64,000 nt of DNA from Phytophthora quininea (GCA_011947345.1 JAAVTG010000581.1:434001-498000), one strand, 5' to 3'; positions 43,390 through 56,669 are shown, counted from the first letter of the stretch. Notes: generated by a model not told the origin, from the sequence alone. Made by a program: numbers and translations.

Positions 43390-45187
43390 GCTGCGAACTC
43401 GAACACATTTGCGATCGTAAACCAATCAAGCTCCATTCTCGATCTTAGTTGCAATCCGGCATGCTTCCTCTTCTTTGTTAGACCAGACGTAGGTGAGTCC
43501 AATGCGACGCTCAGGAATGCGATCTTACCTTCTCTCGAGAGAGATCTCAGCTTTCTGCTGATTGCCTCGTGGTGGTGTTTTCTCAAGCTGTCGAAATATA
43601 CCTCATAAAGCGGCACCGGCACTGCAACCTCCATAAAATTCATCGTCCGGTTTCTCTTCAGCTTGTCGAGAGCGCATTCAGATTCGCCACTACGAGAGCC
43701 TTGTTGTGTGTCAATTATTATGCCTGTCCTTCTGTGCCGAGTCTAAACCGATCACAGCGCGTGGTATCGTTAGCCGGGTCGGTCGCTTAGCTTTCATGCA
43801 AGCAAACCGATGTCGTTCGTATTGCAGTTGATCGACGGGAGTGGCAGCCCGAGCGAGATCGTGGTATTCACTGAAGTTCAATCGCAATTTAACTTTATCT
43901 CCACCGAGCGCGAGCTCCTTTAAGTTGGGACAGCTTTGAAGAATGACGTTCAGTGCAATCTCAACTCGTGGTCCATCAAGAGTAAGCGATTTCAACGAGA
44001 CCAGTAGCCGCTAAAAGCGTCGGAAATCCGTCAGAGATGGAAGACGAATGCCTGTGGAAGTTAAGCGTGAGCTCCATCAATTTGTCATTCTCAGCCTCGA
44101 CGGGAATTTTGGTTGATATCAAGAAGTCTCACTGCACAAGGCAATGGCCGTAGCCAGGAACGAGTGCGTTCACCCAGCGGATCTCTTCATCATCACTAAA
44201 CGTTCTCGTGAACGGTACACTCTCCTCCAATATGATCGCACTGAGAGCCCCGACGGCGAACTCTTGATCAACTTGCGAAATGATAGGAGCTCCAGAAATT
44301 AAAGTCGCCTCTTGTTCGGCAACACGACCACAAGGTGTTCCGAGTTCACTGATTGCGAGGATGGACGAGACCATTGACGCAAACGCACCAGGCATCGAGA
44401 TCATGATTCCTGTTCATGTGAACTTTGGTTCGGCGCAGATGCCAGTTCCAGTGGGTCGTGGGACACTGCGGTGCTCGTTTCGTTTGGATCCAATTATCAG
44501 TGACTACCATGGCAACCTGGTTATCCCGGAGACAGGAAGGGTTTTAGCCAGTTATTGTGTCAAGATTTCATGTTCGCGAGAATATCACTATTGGAGATTT
44601 TGTGGACAGAGCGCTTTGGAAGAAATGTTTTGGTGAGCTTTTGAAACACTTATGTAAGTGCTCCCGAACACGGCTTGAAGGATCGTCACCCACGCGAATT
44701 TTGAAAGACAAAGCACTAACGGCACCACAGCAAATACGAATCCTTCGTTTTGCATTCCTTGATGTCAGAACAAGAATACCAAGAAGATTCTGATGCAACT
44801 AGACAACTTCCAGAGTGTGGTTGGTCCTCTTTTCGAAGAGGACTAGAGCGATTTCAATAATGGCGTCCGTCGTGTTTAATCCAATTCGCTCGATGATGGA
44901 GACCGATGTGGAGGCTGTTGCATGTATCCTCCCTTCAGATCACCCCGAGGAACAGCTCTTCTTGGCTGTGGTTTTAATGTTGTCGAGTACCGCAGATGGA
45001 TCAAATCCGATTCAAAAGTGGGGCCATGTGCCACAGCAGCTAACTGGGCCAGCGCCTCTCGAGCCATTGTGAATTGCCTTTGGAAGTCCCGTTCAGCACC
45101 CTCGTCGAAGTCGTAGCCCTCATCTTTTTGAGTTCCCTCCGATGCGACGGGAGCTCCACCTGCAGACTTCGTTTGCGGATACTCCAC
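43390..45187 (-). pseudogene. Decayed minus-strand gene, possibly leucine-rich repeat type
   Basis: Several minus-strand pieces look like one broken gene: an acidic N-terminal part (45187 to 44900), Ile/Leu-rich pieces around 44850-44570 and 44404-44129 (ALSAIILEESVPFTRTF), and LRR-like pieces (LMELTLNFHRHSSSISDGF near 44070, MKSLTLDGPRVEIALNVILQ and CPNLKELALGG at 43995-43900). Frames change often and some pieces are lost. A + strand open frame at 44280-44636 competes for part of this span. Family and exact limits are uncertain. Confidence 0.4.
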
Positions 45188-45471
45188 ACGTCGTGTTCAA
45201 ACGCGAGGTCGCGGTACTAGATTTTGCGACGCAGAACCCGGCACCACGGAATCAAGAAATTCCAGCGACTCGTTATTTGTCCCTGCTAATCCTTTCTGTT
45301 GTGTACTTCATTTCTAAGCAGGGGTGACGGACGGCGGCAGAACGTTGAAAAAGACAACCAAACGTGTTGATTAGCTGGATAGTTGAAGTTGTGTTTCCTT
45401 TCCTCCAGATCCAGAAATTAAAATGTTACGAAGGCCACAGAGCTTTTGCGAAGTGGACCAAACGCCCCCTA

Positions 45472-47745
45472 TCAAAGGTCCTCCCAAAGTGGGTGATGTC
45501 CGCTGACCGTCCACAATTCGCACATTTTGCTGTAGCAGTGGCTGATGTCGTGCTTGAGTGAGGTTGGGAGAACATCGGTGGTGCCTTCCCATAACTCCTT
45601 TTGCGAGCGAAGTAAACCCTCGATCTGGCCTTGAATCTCTGTTTGCAATGTCTTGATTTGTTCCTGTCTGGATACCACATCCGCTTCTTGGCTTTCACTG
45701 TAAGTATCACGGCATCGTTCCAGCATCTCGGCGAGATAGGTTAGGTCAGCATCCATGTTGCTTTTGCGCATAGTCAGCGAGGAGACAACAGACTGGAGCG
45801 CGTCACACAAATCCTTGCCGTCAATTGTCCAATGTGTGGCGAAACTATCTTGAGTTTCGTGTATCAATTGATCGAAAACGAACTAAATGGGAAACAATGA
45901 AAACAAACATCATCATAAGTCCGAATGAACCTAAAGCAAAAGAAAATACCTCGTTTTTACCTGCTTGTGTTCGTCGTTGAAGCCTGCAGCCATGCGTTCA
46001 AGCGCCATCAATTGATGCTCCAGCATTCTCTTCTCAAGGACTTGTCGCGACTTGACTATAACAGGATTGCGAGAGTACCATACGTGGAGGGAGGCCATAA
46101 TCCCAGATGCCTCGGTAGCGCCACCTTTCATGAGTGTCGCCGCTTGCTTGGTCACTTCCTCCTTCATTGCAGCACACTCTCCCGGTTCTTGAGTAGGTGA
46201 TGCCATTTCACCAACCACTCCAATGCCCGCAACTCCTGGCACAGAAATTTCTCGCGCGGAATTCAAAATGGCCACTGCTTCTTGAAGCGCCATCGCGCGC
46301 TTGATGTGAGCCGAGAAGTTACGTGTGACGCAGTCAATATACTCAATGTAGCGTACTTCTCTGTCGGTTCGTCGTTGGGCTGCACAATCCTGTTCTTGTA
46401 TCAACATCTTCTTGGCTGCGATCTCATTGGCTACCTGATCCATTTCTCTCTTAGACGGTACCTTCACACACACACACTCAAACAGTACAATCAGAGCGAT
46501 CACAACGCCAGGAAATAATGCAAGTAGCAATACACTTACAATATCTACGCTTGAGTCGCCATCTATTGTCAACTGTTCAATAGCGTTTGCGATCCGCTCC
46601 ACAATAGTGTGGATTTCTGATGCAGTTTGACTTGATAGTGTTGGAATCTGCCTCAGCATGTGTACTGCGTCTTCCAACGTCTTGCCGAACTCCACGAGAG
46701 ACTTTTGTTCGCAAAACTTCTTAACCGGGATGCCAAACAAGGAAATCCATTGCAACGACAACACTTGCTCATCCGGGTTTTGGATCAGGCGCAACAAAAC
46801 TTGCACCGTAGTTGCTGCACTGGGGTTTTGTGGGCTACCGATTTCCAGTTGAGGCGACTCGGGTTCGTAGTCAAAGGAATCTTCCTGCAGCTCCATTCTG
46901 CAGTCGAAAGCCTTCTCCGCACTCACTTCGCAGATATTGATTCGTTGCTGATCGTTTTCGTTGGGCTCCGGCTGAACGCTAACACTGCGCTTGGCCTTCT
47001 TACTGCGAGTTCCAGCTTGTTTGCCTGTTCGTCGTTTTGTCCTCGTCCGGCCTGCCACTGTTGCTTCTTGTTTAGTGTCAGCTGCCGAGTCTGCCATTCC
47101 CTGGGGCTTCTTCTTGACTGGCTGGGGCGGTGGATGATCCGCATCCCACTTCAACACTTGAGCAGGAAGCAATCCGAGCTTCTCTGTTGCCGTCAAATGA
47201 TCCTAGCGCAATCACTCGTAAGCAACAACAAGTTTCTCTTGGACACACCCTTCTACTGCTCACCATGATCATGTTGACGCACTTGCTTCTCCACCGCAAG
47301 TGGTTCTCCTCCGGCTGACTCAATGACTCAGTTTTCTTCACGGACAGCAGGACCAACGTATGAAACCTCGCGTCTTTCAGCTTGTTCAGCGTTTCTGGGT
47401 CTGCTTTCCACACTCGCTCTCCAGTCTCGGACCAGAGCTGCACTGCTTCCACTAAATCTCCATCTCGAACTCCAGCAACATACGCTGCTTTTCCGACAGT
47501 GACGTCGACAGCCTCGAACTTGCACTTACCGTCGGCTTCCAACCCCGGGCGGATGGAAAACCCGAAGCTGGAAGTGGACTCTGAGCGACAGACGTAGCAC
47601 TACGGGCAAGATTAGTCAATTGATCGACGAGCAGCTCGCTCCAACGTACGATCATCGCAGGTGTCAAGTGCTCGCCACCTGGCGTATCCGAAAGTGACCG
47701 GCTTCTTTCAAACTGCAACTTTTGGATCGCAAGGTAATACATCAC
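45472..47745 (-). CDS. PDZ-like membrane protein with coiled coil
   Basis: Three exons with introns at 47203-47264 and 45883-45960, about 710 residues. After a short N-terminus there is a PDZ-like fold: FSIRPGL loop, then KAAYVAGVRDGDLVEAVQLW and TLVLLSVKK. A basic linker (RTRTKRRTGKQAG) and an acidic stretch follow, then a helical region with one transmembrane segment (IVSVLLLALFPGVVIALIVL) and a long C-terminal coiled coil to HPLWEDL. A frame break in TTTT near 47558 falls inside the PDZ-like loop and fits one missing base. No known orthologue is recalled. The PDZ assignment rests on pattern only. Confidence 0.65.
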
Positions 47746-47918
47746 TACAATATTGCACTATGTGGACAGAGTTCTCTCGAAGAGATCCACATTTCGCGAT
47801 GACACCGCCGACTCTGTGTATAGTAGCTGAGGTATGTAGGTGAAGGTGTGAAGGTTTGGTGAGTCAAATAATCCCGTCACCGTCACCTCATGTCGATTCA
47901 TTACCGATTTCAGAGATC

Positions 47919-50129
47919 ATGGAGACCGCGTTGAGGCTCACAAGTGTGAAAGTTGTATGTCGCGAACACTCCTGTGTCGAAGGCCTTCCGCATATCCAGC
48001 AACTACTCAACGACCGATTACGTGGACTGTGTGTCTCGACTTGCACAGTTGGATGTGCTCCGGCAAGGCAAGGCGCACTTGTTCTTCGAGCTGTGGGGCA
48101 GAGCCGAAGCCTCATCTACCACGAGAAGCTGCGGCACTACCGATGGGCGATGGTTCATGCGCGAATTGAATTTGTTGAAAGAGCTTTACAAGAGATATCC
48201 CACAGCTGTTGACTGGACCACATTGAGTGCAATCGCCAAGAAGGTCGAAATGCCAGTGCTGCGGTGGCTCTATTCGCTCAAACCTCGGGTGCTATTCGTG
48301 AAGAAGTCCGCCGACATCCAATACATAACTTTCAATTCCAGGTGGTTCACTGGCTCGTGAAGCTTTTCCCGATGAGGATTGGACGTTGACCAGCGCAGCT
48401 AAAGGAGGTCAATTGAACTTGAGCAAATGGCTTGTAGAAAATGCCAACGTGGATTCGTCTTCAGTGAACAAAGCTTTCGATGAAGCTGTCTGAGAAGGCC
48501 ACTTGGACGTTGCGCAGTACTTGCTGAGACTGCCTTCCTTTGAGTACAAGTCCGAATATTGCCAAGGTGAAAAAGCTGAAAGCGCTGCGAATGCTGGTCA
48601 TCTGGAAATGTTAAAATATCTCCATGAGAAGATATTGGGGCCTTTCTCGACACGAACCCTGGAATATGCTGCTACGAATGGACACCTGGAAATTATCAAG
48701 TGGATGCATCAAGTCTACCCGAAGTTTGGATCTAAGGACGCCATGGACTCTGGAGCGCTAAAGGGCCACCTCAAAGTTGTGAAATGGTTACATGCGAATC
48801 GGTCTGAAGGATCCACAGCAACAGCAATGGACTGCCACGTCGTGGAAGCGTTCGTTGCTGCAGCAGGAAATGGACACGATAAGGTGACCAAACTCCTGAG
48901 GAGGATCCTTTCCCAAGTGTATACGAACCGAGACGCAGAGATTGCGGCGCTGAAAGCGGCAGCAGCCAATGGACACGTGGAGATCGTGAGGATCTTGTTG
49001 AGAGGGACACACGAGTTCATGCATGCGGCGTTTGAAGCTGCAGCAACGAATGGGCGAGTGGAAGTTCTTCAGTTTGCTATGGAAAGATGCAGCGAGGGGT
49101 TACTGTCGGCGTATTGTGGTCCTGCGTTGAAACATGGCGCGAAGGGACACGTGGATGTGGTGAATTTGCTGATCGATAAATGCTCCGAGTTCGCGATCTA
49201 CGAAGCTCTGAAAACTGCGACCGAAAGCAACGACGTTGACTCGACCCGGCTTCTACTTGAAAGGCACGCGGGAGAACACTTCATGGGCTTACTGTTGCAA
49301 AACGCGGTCGCAAACGACCAGCTCGATGTAGTGTCTTCCGACGCTTGCTTGAGAACTCGAAGGCTTGTTGAATTCTGTTCTCTTACATGCACTACCCGAT
49401 AACTACTCTGTAGTGGTTTCGGTTGGTGCTACTTATGCATCGTGCAACGGACACAGCGTCCGTTGCAGTCGCACTGCTCCGATGGCTTGCTGCCACTACA
49501 CTCGAGATGGTTCAGCTCCTTCTTGAGTACTTTTGGTCGATGCTGTCTCGAGTGATGACGATAAGAAAGCCATGCTGAGTCGTGTGCTTTTGGCCGCGGT
49601 GGAAGCTGGCTATGCAGACATTGTGAAACTGCTGGCGGATCGATGCAAGCCGGAAATTTTCGGTGATGCGTTGCGGAATGCTGCAGTGAATACAGGTAGC
49701 AGTCCGAGAGTCGTCAAGTGTATGCTGGAAGCGTGTGTAGACGTTGGTCTGGAAACAATCCAAATCGACCCCTTCGTCGGTTTACTTGCAGCTGTGAAGG
49801 CCCAGGACGCTCAAGCCGCCAAATACTTTGCAGCAAAGAACGATAGTGGTAGCGTTGGAAATGTCCTTGTGTACGCTGCAAAGACGGGTTATCTTGACCT
49901 GGTAAAGACTCTTACCGAATCCAGCGATCGCTACGCCAGGATGGTGGCCCTCAAGGTTGCTGCGGAAATTAATCGCGCCGACATGATTCAGTATTTACGT
50001 CTACATCTCGGACATGAACAGGTATCAGTGGGGACTATCGGTACTAGAAACATGGAAGCAGTGCTGGAGCAGCACGGCCTCAACCAGATTGTGCGATTTC
50101 TTAACAACAAGCGTGCACGGTTATCCTGA
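47919..50129 (+). pseudogene. Chimeric ankyrin-repeat pseudogene
   Basis: The 5' part (47919 to about 48830) is a KWLH-type ankyrin protein common in Phytophthora (YAATNGHLEIIKWMH, GHLKVVKWLHANRSEG). At 48831 it switches to the middle of the ANK gene at 40789-42482 (CHVVEAFVAAAGNGHD onward), nearly identical. After about 49845 it runs into another ankyrin tail ending NKRARLS. An in-frame TGA lies at 48491, probably from CGA. A 174-bp insertion at 49327 breaks the frame. The two parents and the nonsense codon make this a recombinant pseudogene. Confidence 0.75.
49327..49500 (+). mobile_element. 174-bp insertion with TG...CA ends and 5-bp target duplication
   Basis: The element starts TGTAGTG and ends CACTACA, a 7-bp inverted repeat, and is flanked by CTCGA at 49322-49326 and 49501-49505. 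The paralogous sequence at 41660 has one CTCGA and no insertion. Inside is a perfect 9-bp stem GCAACGGAC/GTCCGTTGC (49444-49466) with a 5-base loop. TG/CA ends with a 5-bp duplication fit a very small solo LTR; a MITE is the alternative. Confidence 0.8.
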
Positions 50130-50692
50130 TTTCGAGACATTCGTCGAAACCAGTGAAGAAGAGCGTTGTATTTTATTGAGTTGCTCCGCGGCAAGACACG
50201 ATTACGATTACACGCCATTGGCATTTTGCTTGTCTCGGAAAGCCTGCCGCACATTTAATTAATTAAAATGTTCAAGGTGATGGAAACAATATGAACGCCT
50301 TCTGTTTGCCTTCTGTTTGCCTTCTGTTGTTCTTCTTGGATGCTTTCGGCGCACCACAAACGACCTCGTTGATATTAAACTGATGACGGCTCTACTTCTT
50401 CCAGGTTATTTGAATCAGCAGGCCAGATAGCGTCCGCTGCCTGCTGTGGAGTGAGATTGTTAACGCTGCTGTAGCGATTTGTGAGCCTGACGATGTCTAC
50501 GACCTGGGTTTGGTGATCATCCAGCCACTTCACATGGCACCGGCTACGAAAAGCGCTGTCGATGGTGGTAGATCGCTGGTGCAGCATCGTTATCTTTTTG
50601 TAAATAGTCCAAGAAGTTGAAGTTGAACAAATGTGTATGCATAAAATGGTTTGGGTACATGTATTATTTAGTAGCAAAACATTTTTTACAAA
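50130..50692. other. Spacer upstream of GPAA1
   Basis: About 560 bp. There is a threefold CTTCTGTTTGC-like direct repeat near 50300-50330. No gene is seen. Confidence 0.45.
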
Positions 50693-53187
50693 ATGACGAA
50701 GCCGAAGCCGCCAAGTAAAGCTCGGCGCGCACTGCTGCGTCTGCGGGGCTACGTGTCCAAGCATTGCTTGTCTCTATGGTGAATACGTTGCTTTTTGCCT
50801 GCGTTGTCGTGTCTATTTTATTGCTAAATATCTTCCTTTCCCTGCTTACAGTTGGGGAACATATACTCTAGGCGTCATTTGGCTGTTCCTGCATCCTGCA
50901 GTGACTGTTACGACGGGGAGCTCAAGTGCAGAGGCACCTACATGTCGGAGAATGCGCTACTTATTGACCTCATGGAAGCGAGAGCCAACCACCAGGAAGC
51001 CAATGCAGCCAGGAATCTACACCAAAATATGGTTGAGATGCTGAATGTACCACCAACTGGATGTGGAGAAAATTGTTCCCAAGTTGTGGACTGGATTGGG
51101 ACTCAAATGCGCGATCTAGATGTGGAAACTTACACGCAAAGCTTCCAGACGGACGTGAATTCACCTGCCAGACAAAACGTGTATGGCATTCTTCGTGCGT
51201 CGCCATTAGCGGACGGAAAGGTACTGTACAATTATTTCTTATTCAATTATTTTATTGCACTTCTGAATTTTATTTATGCTTTTAGGAGGCGATTGTGCTG
51301 GTGACGCACTATCGAAATGTTGGTTCGGAGAGTGGTGACTACTCGGGCTTATCGCTGGGACTGGCCTTGTTAAAATATTTGGCAAGAGCCAAGTGGCTGG
51401 CGAAGGACGTGATTCTTCTAGCAGCGGACGGTGAGATGGCAGCACTGAAATTATTATTATTGTATTTTAATTTATCATTATGTTTTTGGATGGTGCAGAC
51501 GGTGTTTTGGACGGCAGTGATGGATATGCACCTGGAACTGAAGCGTGGTTGCAAGCCTATCATTTAGATCCTGTGGAGAGTGGATTGCAAGGAGTGCTGC
51601 CGATGCGAGCTGGTGTCATTCGTGCTGCCGTGAATTTGGAGACGATGATTTACTCTCACAACGTGGACTCTGTCGGGATCTACACTGCAGGTATGAATGG
51701 TCAACTTCCGAACCTCGATCTTGTAAATACTGCTGTCCGTTCATTCCGTGAGCATCACATCCCGACAATCCTCGATCGTGCGGACACCGAGCTGCACGGA
51801 GGCAGTGCAAGTTACGTCACAACTGCAGTTTCAATCGCTACGGAGCTTACCGAAAGGTATGGACCGCTGGAGATTAAGCAAAAAGCACGAGATTATCTAT
51901 CAAACCTCAAGGGAATGCTTCACTTTATGACGACACTGGCGTCGGGTCCTTCTGGCCCACACGCGAACTTCATCAGCTACAACATCGACAGCATCACATT
52001 ATCGTTGACCAAGAGAGCGGGCTCGAACGACCAGCAACTTGCGGCGCGTGAGGTTCTTCGATCGATTGAAATGGTGGTGCGTGCCCTCAGCAACCTGGAG
52101 GAGAAATTGCATCAGTCATTCTTCCTTTATGTGCTGCCAAACACAGCCACTTTCGTGTCTGTCGGCGAGTATTATTACACTGTGGCTCTCGCTATCTCTC
52201 CGGCAATCGCACATTTGTTGAAATTGCCCAACCAAATGTCTGGGATGCGCGTTGCTTTCGCGTTGACGGTATTCCTGGTGGTCGAAGCTCTCAGTGCGGT
52301 GTTATTGGTGTTCCTCAGCAAAATTTCACGACGCCCATTGCATTACTTGGATCAGCCAACGGAAATGCCCTTCCTACTACGCGGTGGTGGGTACTGGCTG
52401 CAATCATTTCGGTCGTGCAAGTATTGGTTGTGCTAGTCGTAGTACCTGCGCTGCGTTCCATAACGGGGTTCTCTGGTTGCGTTCAAGTCTACGACTGGCG
52501 GATGAAAATTACTTCGTACGAAGCTGAACAGGCAAAGAAGGAACTGAAGAAGGGAGATGAAGCTGCAGCTGCAGCAGCGGAGAACAATGTTCAGTCTACT
52601 CAAATCGATAGCGTCACCTCGGTTGATGATATCCCGAAGCCTGACTCGGGTTGGCGTGCTGTCAAGTTCCTCGCTATGGCGCTGCTTGTGTACGTGGCTT
52701 GCTTCTTCTTTAGCTAAAGTGTGTGTGTGTGTTTTCATCTAACTCTTTGCATTTTGGCACAGCTACGGACATTGCATCCTTGGGATCCTCAACTACCCGA
52801 TGGCTCTCTTCTGTGCTATTCCCATGACCCACTTCTCTCGCGTTGTTCCCTTCAGTACTGTACCGTTGGCCAAGAACATTTGGAACGGACTTTGGCTGTT
52901 AATGTCATCCCCTCTTGTGCTTCTCGTGCTGCTAAACTGGAGCCGACAGGGTAAGCTCTGAGCTTTCACTGCTGAATTTGCTTCACTTTATTCATTTCTG
53001 TTGCCGTGCAGATATCGCGACCAGCTTATCGAACGCTGTTGACAGCTTCGTCCTTCGTTCCAATCTTTTGGTATTACCTTACATTTGCTGCATCTACGTG
53101 GCCGTCCACACTCTTTCGCTTGTAGCTTGGACGTTCCCTGCAACAAATGGAGTGGCGAACTCAGGGACGAAGAGGAAGCAAGAGTAA
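50693..53187 (+). CDS. GPAA1: GPI transamidase subunit GAA1 (GPAA1)
   Basis: Part of the ER complex that attaches GPI anchors to proteins. Six exons: 50693-50778, 50852-51220, 51286-51431, 51499-52689, 52763-52950 and 53012-53187. A basic N-terminus precedes the first membrane helix (YTLGVIWLFLH), then the family motifs RGTYMSENAL, TYTQSF, NVYGILRA, GTEAWLQAYH, GMNGQLPNLDLVN and LHQSFFLYVLP. Several C-terminal membrane helices follow, ending LVAWTF plus a basic tail. Frame breaks at the GGGG run 50915-50918 and near 52365 each fit one missing base. The gene is convergent with Sec3, with 74 bp between stops. Confidence 0.92.
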
Positions 53188-53261
53188 ACTCATACGACGT
53201 AGCATTGAAGAGAGTCCACATTCAGGCTCTCGCCGAGATTAACCGGTAAACGCGAACTTGT

Positions 53262-56200
53262 TCAGCATTTCCAATCCACGTTCGGGGATGGTTCAAGGCG
53301 TAACTGATAGCAATCTCCAGCTACCAGCGCATACACTGCCAGGCGAGCGCTCCCGTACGATACAAGTTGCTGCCACACGCTTGGTAACATCTTGGGATTC
53401 TCTCGAAAGTGTTTCTTCATGCGCTCATGCATGACACGGACAGACTTTTCGAACTGCAGCAGCAGGAACAGCAAAACCTCTGTTACAGGTACTACAACTG
53501 ACGTATACGTGGAAATTGTTGCACTAACCGTGTTCGCAGTAGCGTCAAGTACCCGACGGACTTCTTGACGTGCCGAATGATATTGTATTTCCGATGCTGG
53601 GACTGTTGTCATCAATGCCTCGATCGATGCGACCAAAGGCTGGAATAAGACACGAGCAGAATGAGCCACTGCCTTCAAAAGTTCAACGGCAAGTTCTGCG
53701 TACCACAAGCTGCTTGAAGGCGTACTCCCAGACAGAAGCCACATAAAGCTGCAAATTTTCTGTGTATCTGCTGTGGGCTTTGGCAGCGTATTGAGCGAGC
53801 GGCAACTCCTTTGACGGATTGATCGCTTTCAGGTTGTCACTGAGGAAGAAATAATTCTCTGTAGAAACAGGTAGCACACACCTATGGTTAGCGCATGAAG
53901 AATGCAAGTAGGCCACCTACCAAGTCGTGTCAATGGCGCATATTTGGGCCTCGTGTCTGCGATTTTATCGACCCACTGCATCAGAGCAGGCACAATCATG
54001 TTGTAGATGGAAACGAGCGTCGTATCATCACTCTTTCCAGCGACGCTCTCCTCCATCCGCGCAAGCATATTCTAAACACACAAGAGACGAGTAAGAGGAG
54101 TCAAAGCCAACCTGCCGAGATGTCTCGTACCACAACTTTCTTCACCGGTGACAGCACGCCAGCCATTTTCGTGTCGACATTCTGTGAGCTGATCCAAGAC
54201 TCCTGCAATGAAACCTGTGAGTGATCAAACCCAGAAGGAAAAATCTGTTGATAACTCACTTGTGCTTCCGTAAACTTGATCAGCATTCGCTTCGTCTGGA
54301 GTTGGAAGCTCACCATGGTGTTGAAAAGGAAAGCGCTTTGCTGTCGGTATTCTTCCAATTTCCCACTGACAAGGCCAACCAGTGCTAGCGCATCTAGAAT
54401 ATTGCGAATTCCAGCAGCTTCGCCAAACTCGTTCATTCTCTTGAGCAGCTTGTCGAAAACCCCTTCCATCATGAGCGTCAATTCCCCATTTCGTGTCTGC
54501 CGCCACGATCTGCCCCTCCAGGGAAAAATAGTCGACCAATTAACTTCTGCTCGTTGAGGATGAGCGGAGTCAAGTGGTCCATAGCCTGTTGCATCAACGG
54601 AGCTGCACACATTGTATCTCCGACGCTGAATAGAGAAGAGGAGATGTAGATTCCTCGCGATTGAATCGACGTTGGCTTGTGGAAATGGTGCTTGGACGGT
54701 CGAGGCAATTTGTCTTTGAGGTACCGGAAGAGTGTCTGGACGTGGGAATTGTAGACCCCCGACAGCTGCTTGCTGTACGTCTGCCTGATTGTCGCCATCA
54801 CGCGCGGGTCTAATGAGTTTACGTGGGAAAACAAAGATTGGTAGTCAATGAGAATTCCATGCAGAGACTCGTTTGAGAAGCCCCAATTCACGTCTTCAGT
54901 GTCGCCTTCAAACGCCGATTTCATCCGACTAAAACGAGATTCCGGTACTGAAGGAACAGATGAAGGTTCACGACGGTCTCGTGCACGGGCTTCACTAGAT
55001 CCTTCAAATGCGCCAAACTGTTTGATTTTCCTCTGTAAGAATGTATCGAAAGACCCGCTCAACTTGTCACCAAACGTTGCTGCCAGCTTGGTCAATTCGT
55101 CGCCTCGTGTTCGAAACGCAATCATCTCACTCGCCGGAAAGGTCTGCGTGGACTTTATCGCCTGGTCAACTGCTGCAGTGGCTGCAATGGCTGCTCTTAA
55201 TCGTTCAGCAACTCCAACTTCGCGTCCTGCATCGTTATTGGCAGCACTTCGATCGTTCAAAATACTGGCGCTGCTACTACCAACATCCCCGGGGAAAATA
55301 TCAACTGGGGACAGGAAAATCTTCATCTGTTCACGAGGAATCTCCACTTGGGCCACCAATTTTGCCAACACTTGCTCCAACGCCACACTGTTCTTGAAAT
55401 GCATCTCCAATTGGTTGTTGAGTGACTCAAAGTGCTTCATACTGCTCGAGGTCTGACCGAGATATTCGTCAGACTCGCTTGTCCACTCCTGAATCGCATT
55501 GATACGCTGCTGGACGGCATCAATCGCCTGAAGGATTTTATCTACGGACGAACTCTTGGAAGCAGCAATTTTGCTTGCATTTGCTGTAGGCAGTGGAATC
55601 ACAGCCGCTTCGCTATCCAACGACAGCAAGAAAGTAATATTTTCATCTTCTAGGACGCGAAGTTTCTTGCGCAGATCATCCTCTACCGTCGACAGCTGCA
55701 CCTCGTTCCAATCAACATTATCCAGCAACTGCAACGCCTCGTTGCTTTCAGGCGAAGCTAGACGCAGACCCGACACGTCAATACCTGAACTATCCGCCGC
55801 CTTCGTTGGATCACTAGCATCCCCTCCAGCATTTGCTCCATTATCTTCGTTAGCTCCGCTCTTTTTCGTCGCAGTCTCCATATAATAAAAACGTCAACAA
55901 TAATGCCATAAAACATAAAGAAAAGATTAACGCACCACGGCTGTGAGTAGATCCACATCCAGGTCGTACGTCTTCCGCAGGCTGAGTTTTATCGCCGTCT
56001 CGTGGAGCTCTTCCACGTTTATCCGCACCAGTCTGGGCAGCGAATTCTAACCAAAACATCATCAGTAAGGGGTTCATTGGACAAACCATTTTCCACCTTA
56101 CATGATTCTGCACCGAGAGCGCACACAAACTCCACAGAAACTCGTGCATTGCAGTGGCATTCTCTCTCGCATCCACGAGCCACTGCCAGGATATTGTCTC

Positions 56201-56629
56201 TTCGGTGAAGAATAGGGCGAACGCTCCTCTGTTTTTATCCGGCCCAATGCCGTTGTATTCGATTGTGTCCAAACCCTCCAACCCCCACGACTGTCGAACT
56301 TCCACCGACAAGTTGCTCAGCAGCTGCACATAGTGCAATTCCAACGTCGCAGCCTCTTTCGCACTCGAGTCCTGAATTGTGACGCACAGTACAAAGTACT
56401 TGACGGCGTTGGCTCCATGGCCGAACAGTCTCTTGTTTTCTGTCACATTCTTGGGCTTCTGCACTTGGATGAAGCTGAAAACTTGTTTCCGAGACCCGAT
56501 TGCAGTTGAAGCGCTTGGATTGCTACTAGAAACAGGTTTGCCGCCTCGAGACGCATGGAAGTGCGTGTGTAAAGTGTGTTGTAAGTCCTCGCGAGAGATA
56601 CTGCCCAACGGTTTGGTCTTGGTGTCCAT
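53262..56629 (-). CDS. SEC3: Exocyst complex subunit Sec3 (EXOC1)
   Basis: Tethers secretory vesicles to the plasma membrane. Six exons: 56629-56102, 56046-55936, 55875-54260, 54214-54131, 54071-53921 and 53858-53262. The N-terminal third has the Sec3 PH-like region (VFSFIQVQKPKNVTENKRL, VKYFVLCVTI). The middle holds the exocyst helical signature (DNVDWNEVQLSTVEDDLRKK, LRVLEDENITFLLSLD) and long coils; the rest is helical to DCYQLRLEPSPNVDW. An upstream ATG at 56686 is possible, but 56629 fits the promoter motif. Frame changes near 54490 and 53700 fit small indels. Confidence 0.82.
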
Positions 56630-56649
56630 TCCTTCTAAGTCGAGGTTCG

Positions 56650-56669
56650 TCCTTTCGCAAAATGAAAGA
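56650..56669 (-). promoter_or_regulatory. Oomycete Inr/FPR-like core promoter of Sec3
   Basis: On the minus strand the sequence reads TCTTTCATTTTGCGAAAGGA, a good initiator plus flanking region. It lies 20-40 bases before the ATG at 56629, which supports that start. Confidence 0.55.

Noticed and set aside
44280..44636. A 118-residue + strand open frame with protein-like composition
   Set aside because: It competes with LRR-like minus-strand pieces that have longer context on both sides; neither is certain, so it is not called.
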